Shown piece by piece: positions 1-9,002 of a DNA stretch of 64,000 nucleotides. This DNA comes from Nansenia antarctica. Its lineage: Eukaryota > Chordata > Actinopteri > Argentiniformes > Microstomatidae. The position numbers were made by a program, and so were the translations under genes. Numbering within the stretch: the first letter of the stretch is position 1; the number at the start of each line of letters is the position of its first letter. The DNA lies in the NCBI GenBank assembly GCA_963989245.1, contig OZ022342.1:41668979-41732978 (forward strand). Direction: 5' to 3'. The notes below the pieces were generated by a model that was not told the DNA's origin, made no database searches, and was given only the letters and a program-made list of their open reading frames with translations.

Positions 1-310
1 CACCAAGCTACTGAGACACCAAGCTACTGAGACACCAAGCTACTGAGACACCAAGCTACCCTGCTACTGAGACACCAAGCTACTGAGACACCAAGCTACC
101 CTGCTACTGAGACACCAAGCTACCCTGCTACTGAGACACCAAGCAACCCTGCTACTGAGACACCAAGCTACTGAGACACCAAGCTACTGAGACACCAAGC
201 TACTGAGACACCAAGCTACCCTGCTACTGAGACACCAAGCTTCACCCTGCTACTGAGACACCAACCTTCACCCTGCTACTGAGACACCAAGCTACTGAGG
301 CACCAAGCTT
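1..310. repeat. minisatellite, 16/24-bp units, cut by window start
   Basis: Tandem copies of a 16-bp unit (ACACCAAGCTACTGAG) alternate with a longer form that has an extra CCCTGCTA-type block. The array fills the first 310 bases and continues off the left edge. It would lie in an intron of ptpra if the gene extends leftwards. Confidence 0.95.
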
Positions 311-659
311 CAGGCCGGCCGTTACTTCAGGGCACCTGACAGAAGCCTGGCTGATAGTCTGTGGTTACGGCGGCGTAATTTACATTTACATTTTTGGCAT
401 TTAGCAGACGCCTTATTCCAAAGCGACTTACAATCAATACATTTGAATACTAAGCATGTGAATCAGCAGTCCACCATTCGTTGCAGGAAGAGTACTCTAG
501 CTCGGGCCCGGGGCCACTGATAGAAGGAAAAACCTTCTCCCTATTATCGCCTTCTACTAAAACTTTTTTTACTTTATTAACAACACCAACGCAATCTTAT
601 CACAAAACACCACACGCAGCATAATGTCAATGATGTCAAGTATACACAACTAGTAGACA
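311..659. other. intronic stretch with a dispersed teleost repeat
   Basis: About 371-437 matches a short motif family that is very common in fish genomes (a GCATTTAGCAGACGC core followed by CCAAAGCGACTTACA), here slightly diverged. I cannot assign its superfamily. The rest shows no coding signal. No further ptpra exon is visible between here and position 1. Confidence 0.5.
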
Positions 660-761
660 CGAGCGCGCACACGTGCGCACACACACACACGCGCGGGCGC
701 AGACACACACACACAGGCGCAGACACACACACGCAGGCGCAGACACACACACGCAGGCGCA

Positions 762-822
<61 letters not shown>
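660..822. repeat. (CA)n microsatellite with GCAGACACACAC variants
   Basis: Compound dinucleotide array: CA runs interspersed with GCGCAGACA blocks, then about 25 pure CA repeats. On the minus strand this (GT)n begins within about 15 bases of the 5' splice site of the ptpra juxtamembrane exon. The long Val-Cys ORFs across it are artefacts. Confidence 0.95.
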
Positions 823-827
<5 letters not shown>

Positions 828-836
828 CTCTCTCAC

Positions 837-910
837 CTGTATCATCTGATCTCCCATTGGTCAGTCTGAAGGAGTTGGAATGGCTGCCGGCCTGCTTGTA
901 TTTCTTGAAC
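837..910 (-). CDS. ptpra: ptpra juxtamembrane exon
   Basis: This 74-bp exon encodes the first cytoplasmic residues of receptor protein tyrosine phosphatase alpha. Read on the minus strand it follows a GATTGACAG acceptor, completes the split Arg codon of the membrane exon, encodes FKKYKQAGSHSNSFRL and then TNGRSDDT, and ends in CAG before a GTGAGA donor. The peptide matches the juxtamembrane segment of vertebrate PTPRA as I know it (mammals have SNGR where this has TNGR) and not the paralogue PTPRE. Phase in is 2 and phase out is 1, so the exon needs a downstream partner, which must lie left of position 1. RPTP-alpha is a plasma-membrane phosphatase that activates Src-family kinases. The catalytic domains are not in the window. 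Confidence 0.95.
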
Positions 911-1087
911 CTGTCAATCAAACAACAAGCACACACACACACACACACTAAGAATCTTAGAATCTCCTGGGTTCAACGAAGGCACAGACACACACTGTGT
1001 GTGTGTGTGTGTGTGTGTATCTGTGACTGTGTGTATTAACAAAAGACGAGTGGACTATTCCATCATCTTTGCTTTAGGTGTGTGTGT

Positions 1088-1125
<38 letters not shown>

Positions 1126-1130
1126 CTGAC
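911..1130 (-). other. ptpra: ptpra 220-bp intron made largely of GT/CA repeats
   Basis: Short intron between membrane and juxtamembrane exons. It holds three dinucleotide tracts: about 930-949 (CA), 988-1018 (GT) and 1078-1125 (GT, plus strand). The donor (CAG then GTCAGCC on the minus strand) runs straight into (CA)n. Near the acceptor a GT-rich tract precedes TTGTTTGATTGACAG. Confidence 0.85.
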
Positions 1131-1233
1131 CTGAGCATGTAGAGGATGATGATGATGAAGACTATGACCAGCAGGGAGGACAGCGCCACCATGACAGCGA
1201 TGATGGGCGTGTCATCAGAGGGCGTGTCCGGCT
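1131..1233 (-). CDS. ptpra: ptpra transmembrane exon
   Basis: A 103-bp exon. On the minus strand a (TC)n tract and CAG acceptor precede it and CTCAG/GTCAGCC ends it. It encodes a short acidic stalk (PDTPSDD), then TPIIAVMVALSSLLVIVF and more hydrophobic residues ending YMLR, giving a single membrane-spanning helix with a basic stop-transfer. The helix is almost identical to that of mammalian PTPRA. The entry phase fits the last G of the mucin exon (G+AG, Glu) and the exit phase gives the Arg codon shared with the next exon. It anchors the phosphatase in the plasma membrane. The upstream intron, about 15.1 kb, is filled with mobile elements. Confidence 0.95.
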
Positions 1234-1290
1234 CTGAGAGAGAGAGAGAAACACGTTCTGGTGTTACAAAATGGTAAAGGGACGGCACTT

Positions 1291-2072
1291 TAGGGCTGCA
1301 ACTAACGATTATTTTGGTAGTCGACTAATCTGTCGAATTTTTTCCGATTAGTCGCGATTAGTCGTGTGGCTTTTTGCTGCGCGTAAATGGCGACGCAGAA
1401 GCATAAATCCGGCTTAACTAGCTATCTAACCTAACGTTACGCCAAGCTACAGCTGCTCACAGAGCTAGTTGACTGGCTAGCTAGCATTGCTGGCTAGACT
1501 ACAGACAGCTCACGTTAGTAGGCTACGCTTGGCGCTGTTTATCTTACAGACAGCTCGCTGGTGGACTCAACATAATTGAAATAGCATTCACTTATCAAGC
1601 ATCATTCATGATCATCCACCATGACTACCTGGTATTTTAATAGCGACCACCCCTCACTTCATTTCATCTCGCGTTCTCCTGGCTTCAACATGGAAAACCC
1701 CTGCTACGTAACGTTACATACAAGCGCCTCTGTCTGTCACATGCGTGCCACAGGGCAAATAAATTAATAGCACAAACGCTCATAGCATGTACAGCCCTGT
1801 CCATGAGACGTTGTTTTCCAACATGTAACAGTAAAGCTAACATAAACATTACGACGCTAACAATATAACGTTAGCCAGTTGGCTAACAACGTTAGCTAAA
1901 ACTTACCCAGCTGATTCTTGCATGGCTCCCGTAAAAAATAAAAAATAAAAAAAATAAAAATCCCGTTTTTTAAAATATATTTTTTTATGCGATTAGTCGA
2001 CAACAACATTTCACGTCGACGAATTTTCGTAATCGATTAGTCGTGACTAGTCGACTAATCGTTGCAGCCCTA
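1291..2072. mobile_element. hAT-type non-autonomous element, 782 bp
   Basis: Ends are TAGGGCTGCAAC and the inverted GTTGCAGCCCTA, with AT-rich subterminal GATTAGTCG motifs. An exact 8-bp target duplication CGGCACTT (1283-1290 and 2073-2080) defines the insertion and points to hAT. No transposase reading frame is visible. It landed in the tail of the SINE that follows. Confidence 0.92.
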
Positions 2073-2312
2073 CGGCACTTATAAAGCGCCTTTATCCAAA
2101 GCGCTTTACAACCGATTCACACACACATTCACACACCAATGGCAGCAAGCTACCATGCAAGGCGCCGGTCCGCTCACTGGGAGCAATTTGGGGTTCAGTG
2201 TCTTGCCCAAGGACACTTCGACATGTGGCCGGCCGGGGCTCGAACCGCCGATCTGCCAATCTTGCGATCATTAGGCGGCGGCTCTACCTCCTGTGCCACA
2301 GCCGCCCCCAGT
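2073..2312 (-). mobile_element. tRNA-derived SINE, teleost type
   Basis: Read on the minus strand, the head has a polymerase III A-box-like TGGCACAGGAGGTAGAGC (2281-2300) and a B box GGTTCGAGCCC (about 2238-2250). A body with TCCTTGGGCAAGACACTGAA and a tail with AAAGCGCTTTGGATAAAGGC follow. A second copy in the same orientation lies at 19893-20106. The tail end was hit by the hAT element at 1291-2072. Confidence 0.75.
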
Positions 2313-2328
2313 CGCGTCTTACAGAGTT

Positions 2329-2391
2329 AGTAATAATAATAATCATAATCATCATAATCATAATCATAATCATAATCATAATAATAATACA
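2329..2391. repeat. (TAA)n/(TAATCA)n microsatellite
   Basis: About 60 bp of AAT and AATCAT repeats between the SINE and a LINE fragment, possibly the tail of the latter. Confidence 0.85.
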
Positions 2392-2775
2392 TTCAACTTA
2401 TATAGTGCTTTTCTAGACACTCAAAGACGTTTTACAAACTGAAAAGATTGAGTAGTAATGCTGGGGACACATGGGAAGGGGAGGGGGAGAGGGTTAACTG
2501 GTGATGGCAAGCTTGAAGAGGTGGGTTTTGAGGGCCTGTTTAAATGTTGGGAGGGTGTTGGTCTGTCTGATGTGGTTGGGGAGGGCGTTCCAGAGGGACG
2601 GGGCTGCGGCTGAAAAGGCCCTATCACCCCAGGTCTGGAGCTTGATCCTGGTGGTCTTGAGGGTGGTTTGGTCGTCAGACCTGAGGCAACGGGAGGGGGT
2701 GTGGAGGGGGACGAAGTCGGCAAGGTAGGAGGGGGCCAGATTGTTGAGGATTTTTAATTGGATCCTGTATTATCG
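2392..2775 (-). pseudogene. LINE ORF2 C-terminal fragment plus 3' end
   Basis: Translated on the minus strand from about 2772, the segment reads through Leu-rich sequence and then IKLQTWGDRAFSAAAPSLWN, ALPNHIRQTNTLPTF and LKTHLFKLA before stops. That is the typical C-terminal end of a non-LTR retrotransposon reverse transcriptase ORF of the L2/CR1 assemblage. The 2392-2450 part looks like the 3' end. The copy is strongly 5'-truncated and inactive. It lies inside the large ptpra intron. Confidence 0.75.
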
Positions 2776-3138
2776 TAGAGTGGTGTTACACCAGTAAAAG
2801 CAGTAGACAGAAGGGTAATGGAGTAGGCCAATGTCGACATTCAGAAAACCCTAGAAACAAACGCTACACAACCAGACAGGAGCGTTCTATCTGGCTTATT
2901 AGCATGAAATAATGCTATGGAACTTCAGGACCCTCTTCTGTTTATTGTTACCAGCTTCAACGCATTAGGCTCATCGTCATGTGTGGTCGTTTCCAGCTCA
3001 ACAGATGATGTGTTTGAAATCTAGGAGAACAGGCTGGAACGTCACCCTCTCAGCATTAAGCCAGGGTGAGACGTTAATACAAGTGACAGGGAAAGTTCTG
3101 GACTATGGAAACAACTGTCACTGCGGTCACAAATTATT
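2776..3138. other. intronic sequence, nothing recognised
   Basis: No ORF of interest, repeat array or RNA gene seen. Ordinary single-copy-looking sequence with a few CAGG/GTCA motifs. Confidence 0.5.
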
Positions 3139-3718
3139 GACTGGCCTCTAACCATGCCGATATCATTGACTGACATAGAACTATGATGTCAATATCATTA
3201 ACTAACATAGAACTATGCCAATATCATTGACTGACATAGAACTATGCCAATATCATTAACTAACATAGAACTATGCCAATATCATTAACTAACATAGAAC
3301 TATGCCAATATCATTAACTAACATAGAACTATGCCAATATCATTGACTGACATAGAACTATGCCAATATCATTAACTAACATAGAACTATGCCAATATCA
3401 TTAACTAACATAGAACTATGCCAATATCATTAACTAACATAGAACTATGCCAATATCATTAACTAACATAGAACTATGATGTCAATATCATTAACTAACA
3501 TTGAACTATGCCAGTATCATTAACTAACATAGAACTATGTCAATATCATTAACTAACATAGAACTATGTCAATATCATTAACTAACATAGAACTATGTCA
3601 ACATCATTAACCAACATATTGACATAGTTCTATGTTAGTTAATGATATTGACATAGTTCTATCATTAACTAACATAGAACTATGTCAATATCATTAACTA
3701 ACATAGAACTATGCCGAT
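3139..3718 (+). repeat. 29-30-bp minisatellite, forward orientation
   Basis: About 19 units of GCCAATATCATTAACTAACA plus TAGAACTAT, with variants GATGTC and GTCAAC. Around 3612-3664 about two units are inverted, making a local hairpin. The array resumes for a few bases at 6548-6562, right of the hAT element that split it. The same unit occurs inverted at 6885-7212. Confidence 0.95.
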
Positions 3719-4024
3719 TAGGGCTGCCACAAACGATTATTTTCATAGTCGATTAGTCACCGATTATTTTAACGATTAGTCGACTAATCAGATCATAAAT
3801 TACAGCTTATCGCACAATTACTCAATCGCTCTTATTTAGCTATCATCTTCTAAATCAGTTTCTAAATGTAGCTTGAAGTTGTTAGTTGTTGTTGTAGGCT
3901 TGTGCTAACTAAAAATAAAGACAATTAAAATGATTGTTCACTCAAAAATAGATCTTTTAATGAACTTTGCAGCTTGCAGCAGCAGCATATTTATTTCTGG
4001 CATCACTTGCATGTAATGTAATAG

Positions 4025-4164
4025 TGCAAAACAAAGGGTATAGTGCATCTTCTCAGGCATCAAACACATTTTTTTTTAAATGTAGTACTCAGCAGTTTGC
4101 ACTCTACTACATTTTAAAAATGTGTTTGATGCCTGAGAAGATGCACTATACCCTTTGTTTTGCA
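4025..4164. repeat. 49-bp perfect inverted repeat
   Basis: Positions 4025-4073 and 4116-4164 are exact reverse complements, separated by 42 bases. The outer ends are TGCAAAACAAAGGG and its complement. The related element at 53181 has only one orientation near the equivalent place, so the inverted copy arose locally. Confidence 0.92.
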
Positions 4165-4167
4165 TCT

Positions 4168-4251
4168 CCCTCCCTCTCTCTCCCTCCCTCTCTCTCCCCC
4201 CCTCTCTCTCCCCCCCTCTCTCTCCCCCCCTCTCTCCCACTCCCTCTCGCT

Positions 4252-4336
<85 letters not shown>
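4168..4336. repeat. (CT)n / C-rich / (CA)n compound microsatellite
   Basis: Polypyrimidine TCTCTCCCCCCC repeats (4168-4263) run into about 36 CA units. ORFs of Ser-Leu-Pro or Thr-His repeats here are artefacts. Confidence 0.95.
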
Positions 4337-4338
<2 letters not shown>

Positions 4339-4477
4339 TCACTTTCTCTCACTCACACACTGACAGCCAGTCTGCAGTACCATAGCCAACTACTGATCCA
4401 ACAAACAGAAAAGTAAACCAGATACAAAACAGGTAGTTCCCTAGTTTGAAAGGAGGAAATAAATGCTCTACCTTATG

Positions 4478-5150
4478 GCGCTTTTCCATTGACCGGCTCG
4501 GCACGGCACGGCTCGCCTCGGCACGCTTTTGAAAAGTTCCGGGTATGAGACGTTTTCCACTATACAGGAACGACCCGGGACTGTAGGAGGAGTTACGTGT
4601 CATAAGATTCCCCCCGCTATACAGATCAGCGGGGGGAAATGCGATAAGAATTATGTCAAAATGCAGCACTATCATGCACAGATCAGCCTTACAACATGTA
4701 ACGTTAAGTGCCTGTTACTTGCCGCTTTCAGTTCTAGTAGACTAGTTTAGATCTCGCAACCAGGGAAATGCCGACATGTGTTAAAGCCCCGATTCTATTT
4801 TTATTTCTCCTGACAAGTTGAGCACTGTGCTTTTTTTTGTTGGTGAACTACCGTAATAAGCCTAAAAAGTTCAACTGTTCAAAAAGTGCAACTTTGCTTT
4901 CAGAAACTGTTTGAATTTTTTAGATTGGGCATATAGTTCATGAATTACTATAGTTCATGAATTACGATAGTTTGAAGGAACGCTGTAAAATCCTGTCTGC
5001 GCCGGCAGCTCCGGTTTCGGAGCAAGACGCGAATCTATCGGCATTAGTCTAATACATCATCATCTAATACATCACATCCAGTCATCCGCTCACTGCTCTC
5101 CATCAAAAATGGCACATCCATCAATAATATTACATAATAACTGCTCTGAT
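4478..5150. other. non-coding body of the composite element
   Basis: At about 4478 a GGCGCTTTTCCATTGACCGG motif resembles the start of small teleost DNA transposons; a similar GGTGCTTTTCCACTAC start occurs at 63788. Positions about 4610-4720 resemble, in reverse orientation, about 8720-8810 (shared AAATGCAGCACTATCATGCA-like tract). No coding capacity is evident. Confidence 0.45.
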
Positions 5151-5387
5151 TAGATTGCTTAGATTGTTTAATACATCAACGGGGGGGAAAGCGAGATGAA
5201 CTCTGAGCGAGTATCATGCTTCCTCCATTGAACGGAAAGTCCTATCTATTCCATTCAAAGTGTAGTGGGAGACCTGGCACTGGGAGGAGGCAGCTAGTTT
5301 CTAGTAGTCAGGGCTGTAGGAGCTGGTTGCAAGGTGTAGGCAGGCTTGCAAGGTGTAGGCAGGCTTGCAAGGTGTCATCAGCCACTG

Positions 5388-6192
5388 TGGATCTGTCATC
5401 GAAAAGGCAATCTGCAGCGTCGAGAAACGCTTTTTTCACAATTTCGCCGTCTTTGAATGACTTCTTGTGTTTAACAAGAACGTGACTGACGCGATAAGAA
5501 GCTATCGTTGCAGCTAGTGTTGTTCCGATACCGATACTAGTATCGGCATGGCCACCGATACGCCCAAAAATGCTGGTATCGGTATCGGCGAGTACTAACA
5601 AAAAGAAATCCGTTTTTTTTTTTTTTTTTTTTTAAGTACTAAAGTTATTTTGTTTGTAAATGTTCACTTGCTGTTGCACTACTACTACGACTGTTTTATA
5701 TCTTAAATGGATATTGCACTGATTGGCATCTGTGAGAGCCACATTTCAGGTTTTATAAGGGGTTGATTTTCTTGTCACCATACCAGGTAGACAATAAAAA
5801 AAAGTTCTATAGTATTCACTCTCTGTTGGTATTTTTTCCTGTTTTACAAAGGTTTTGAGCAGTGCCAGATAAGTGTTAGCAATAATTTTACATCGAGGTG
5901 AGTATGCGGCTCAAAAAACATGTTTTTTTGTTTTGTTTTTTCAAACGCCGTGGTATCGGATCGGTACTCGGTATCGGCAAGTACTGCACGGTCAGGTATC
6001 GGTATCGGTATCAAAAAATGGTATCGGAACAACACTAGTTGCAGCCGTACGTTTTCGCTCTTTTGCCACATTTCCCTTCTTCGAAATAGCCATCGTAGAT
6101 TTGCAGATCAGACAGACGCACTTCCAATATCACTTCGTGTAAAAAAGTCCTCCTCCCATTCTGGATGGAAGTTGTACGTTATTGGTTTCTTA
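5388..6192 (-). pseudogene. hAT transposase N-terminal remnant, split by a MITE
   Basis: On the minus strand 6192-6046 begins MSGEAGPSKKPITYNF and continues with a degraded zinc-finger region (one stop at SASV). After the 523-bp insert the same frame resumes with ATIASYRVSHVLVKHKKSF and DGEIVKKAFLDAADCLFDD. This pattern matches the N-terminal part of teleost hAT transposases annotated as GTF2IRD2- or SCAND3-like, as I recall them. The finger-to-helical-domain joint is shortened. It is a dead, internally deleted copy. Removing the insert and one 8-bp duplicate restores continuity through the joint. Confidence 0.7.
5515..6037. mobile_element. hAT MITE, 523 bp, nested in transposase remnant
   Basis: Termini TAGTGTTGTTCCGATACC and the inverted GGTATCGGAACAACACTA are exact. 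The target duplication GTTGCAGC is exact at 5507-5514 and 6038-6045. The interior has GGTATCGG repeats at both ends and an A/T-rich middle. No ORF. Confidence 0.95.
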
Positions 6193-6599
6193 CTTGGTCC
6201 AGCTTCCCCACTCATTTGTATACTCTTTCTTTAGTATTACATAGTAAATAGAAGAAATTGGAAGGCTAACTAGGTAATTAGTCTCACCGGTATTTTGTAG
6301 TTGGTGCTGTTGACTGCGCATGCGTGGTGAACCGTGTGTTAGGTGAAGAAATCAGATCTCAGACTGGCTTACCTGTACGTCAATCAAGTGGCAAAAGCCA
6401 TAGTGAGGATGGATGATAGGCGAACTTTTTATATTTTTTGCTTATAGCTTATTTCAGCTCCAAAAAAACATGCGATGACGTCGATTACCAAATATGTCGG
6501 TGACGATTTTGGTAATCGACGTCGTCGCGACTAATCGTGGCAGCCAATTGCCGATATCATTGTGACGCAAAAGGGCCCGGTTTCCCCTGTGAGAAGTGA

Positions 6600-6883
6600 A
6601 CACCGTTCTACTGGGACAGTTAACTGACACAGACACAGTTAACAGACACAGTTAACAGACACAGTTAACAGACACTTGGACAGTTAACAGACACAGACAC
6701 AGTTAACAGACAGTTAACAGACACAGACACAGTTAACAGACACAGACACAGTTAACAGACACAGACACAGTTAACAGACAGTTAACAGACACAGACACAG
6801 TTAACAGACACAGACACAGTTAACAGACACAGACACAGTTAACAGACACAGACACAGTTAACAGACACAGTTAACAGACACTG
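6600..6883 (+). repeat. minisatellite based on GTTAACAGACACA
   Basis: Units of 12 and 18 bp (GTTAACAGACAC with or without AGACACA) repeat about 17 times. The array sits between the two oppositely oriented 29-30-bp arrays. Confidence 0.92.
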
Positions 6884-6884
6884 G

Positions 6885-7212
6885 ATATTGGCATAGTTCT
6901 ATGTTAGTTACTGATATTGACATAGTTCTATGTTAGTCAATGATATTGACATAGTTCTATGTTAGTCAATGATATTGACATAGTTCTATGTTAGTTAATG
7001 ATATTGACATAGTTCTATGTTAGTCAATGATATTGACATAGTTCTATGTTAGTCAATGATATTGACATAGTTCTATGTTAGTCAATGATATTGACATAGT
7101 TCTATGTTAGTTAATGATATTGACATAGTTCTATGTTAGTTAATGATATTGGCATAGTTCTATGTTAGTTAATGATATTGGCATAGTTCTATGTTAGTTA
7201 ATGATATTGGCA
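6885..7212 (-). repeat. 30-bp minisatellite, inverted copy of the 3139 array
   Basis: About 11 units of TATTGACATAGTTCTATG plus TTAGTCAATGA, the reverse complement of the unit at 3139-3718. It is more homogeneous than the forward array. Confidence 0.95.
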
Positions 7213-7215
7213 GTG

Positions 7216-7522
7216 GTCGGGCGTGGTTGGACTATCTCACCACGGCTGGTTTAGACACGGTCGGTCACGCTGGCCCGGCCGCCAGCCACGGGTACAAGCA
7301 GGCTTTCACCAGATCCCCACTTTGGGCCCATTAATACCAATCAACCATCGCTTGAATGCCACAGCCTATTGGACTATTGTTGGCCACGTGCATCCCTTCA
7401 TGGCCACAATGTCCCCATCTTCTACTTCCAGCATGATAAGCCTGCTTGTACCCATGGCCGAGGGACAGGCCAGCGTGACCGTGTCTAAACCAGCCGTGGT
7501 GAGATAGTCCAACCACGCCCGT
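7216..7522. repeat. foldback: ~90-bp arms around a Tc1 fragment
   Basis: 7216-7305 and 7440-7522 are near-perfect reverse complements (shared GGTTGGACTATCTCACCACG and CTGGTTTAGACACGGTC). The ~130-bp centre, read on the plus strand, gives PINHRLNATAYW and HVHPFMATMSPSS, a piece of a Tc1-like transposase just ahead of its second catalytic Asp. The arms are not the usual Tc1 termini, so this is a rearranged remnant. Confidence 0.75.
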
Positions 7523-7531
7523 CCACTCAGA

Positions 7532-7717
7532 CATGGAGATGCCTCCGTGTTTACCCCAGCTTCCAGCCCTGACAGACAGGGAGATGCCTCTGTGTTTACC
7601 CCAGCTTCCAGCCCTGACAGACAGGGAGATGCCTCCGTGTTTACCCCAGCTTCCAGCCCTGACAGACAGGGAGATGCCTCCGTGTTTACCCCAGCTTCCA
7701 GCCCTGACAGACAGGGC
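7532..7717 (+). repeat. 45-bp minisatellite, 4 copies
   Basis: Four near-identical units containing GGAGATGCCTCCGTGTTTAC and CCAGCTTCCAGCCCTGACAG. 45 is a multiple of three, so open frames exist on both strands; they are not genes. Confidence 0.93.
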
Positions 7718-7739
7718 AGTAAACAGGCCATGTGAAAGG

Positions 7740-8524
7740 AACCTCGCTGTTCAATAACCCAGACACAGACGTCTGGGAATGCTCAACTTAATGTGGCGTT
7801 GTCATCAGGACATTTCTCCCTTATTCAGTGAGACAATGTAAAATACTGAACAGTGCTGCGACGGTGTCGCTATGAGAGATGGATAGAGCCTAAGACTGCT
7901 CATAGACACACTCTATCTCCAGGGTAGAGAGATGAATAGAGCCTAGGACTGCTCATAGACACACTCCATCTCCAGGGGCCTCAGCAGAGGGCCATAGAGG
8001 GACTATAGACCGGTGGAGAAGATGTTTGCATACCACATACATTTCACATGACTGTTAACATCGTTGACCATGACATTTGCTATGTCTCACAAACAACAGA
8101 CTGAAGTCAATTGTATGACTGCTGAGTCACTGAGTGCTACCTAGTGTTAGCATGCCAACTCAACTCAATACGTGATGAGGACAGTGCACTCATCCACACC
8201 TTTTTAAAACAAACAGCAACGCGCACACAACACTGATATTCTCCCTGTTCAGTATCCCTTAACAAACATGTTGGAAAGAGGAAGCATTTTGTCTTCTTTT
8301 AGCTCTTAACTCCCAACAGTTTGGATTTGAAATTAAACAATTACCATGAGGGTAATGCAGATATTCTCATGATGTTAGTTTTTTTCTTTCAGATTGGTTT
8401 CATCATTGAGAAAGTACATAAAACATTTCTTTTAAATAAATACATTTAAAAAAAATCCTATTTCAGGGCTCTAAAGGTATTGAGTGGAAGAAAAATCCTA
8501 TAATGTCCAAATAAAGTACTCATG
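7740..8524. other. intronic sequence with a 52-bp tandem duplication
   Basis: About 7873-7976 holds two copies of a block with GAGCCTAAGACTGCTCATAG and ACACACTCTATCTCCAGGG. Otherwise no feature seen. Confidence 0.6.
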
Positions 8525-9002
8525 TTTTGGTAGACAATCCTTTGCATGCGATAACTGCCTGATGTCTACAGCCCATTGACATCACCAGACGCTGGGTATC
8601 TTCAGTGGTGTAGTCTAGTTTTTTCTAGTGGGTATACTGTGATTTTTCCCTCACAGTCTCATATCGTTCATTTCGGAACGCCATAAAAATAAATCTGCGC
8701 TCCCTGTCTGACGTTATATATCTAACATTACATGTTATAAGGCTGACCAGTGCATGATAATGCTGCATTTTGACATATTTCATGTCACATCTCCCCCCGT
8801 TGGTGGTATATGACGCTATAGTCAGTACCAATGGTCCAAAAGTCAAGTGCTTCGTAACACAGACGGGGTGAATTTTAGGAATGAAAGTGAAAGTTCTGTC
8901 ACAAAACGCTGTTACGTATCCTCACACATTTTTAAGTGGGTATATGGAAATCCTTGGCCTTTCCTAGTGGGTATACGGCGTAGTCCTGCTTATCACCTAG
9001 AC

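Larger units (their letters stand above)
3719..6547. mobile_element. composite hAT element inserted in the minisatellite
   Basis: The left end TAGGGCTGCCACAAACGATT and the right end GACTAATCGTGGCAGCC are inverted copies. The flanks ATGCCGAT (3711-3718) and TTGCCGAT (6548-6555) form an 8-bp target duplication with one mismatch. The same family, better preserved at the ends, is at 53181-54282. Inside are a 49-bp inverted repeat, CT/CA microsatellites, a segment like 8720-8800, a hAT transposase remnant and a 523-bp hAT MITE. Confidence 0.85.

Noticed and set aside
1..310. CRISPR-like array
   Set aside because: Units are directly tandem with no unique spacers, and the genome is vertebrate.
577..948. 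ORF of 123 codons taken as a whole
   Set aside because: Only the 74-bp ptpra exon inside it is real; the Val-Cys runs come from the (GT)n tract.
1055..1288. ORF of 77 codons taken as a whole
   Set aside because: It is the ptpra membrane exon read through both splice sites into repeat sequence.
4114..4416. Thr-His, Val-Cys and Ser-Leu-Pro ORFs
   Set aside because: Products of the CT/CA microsatellite.
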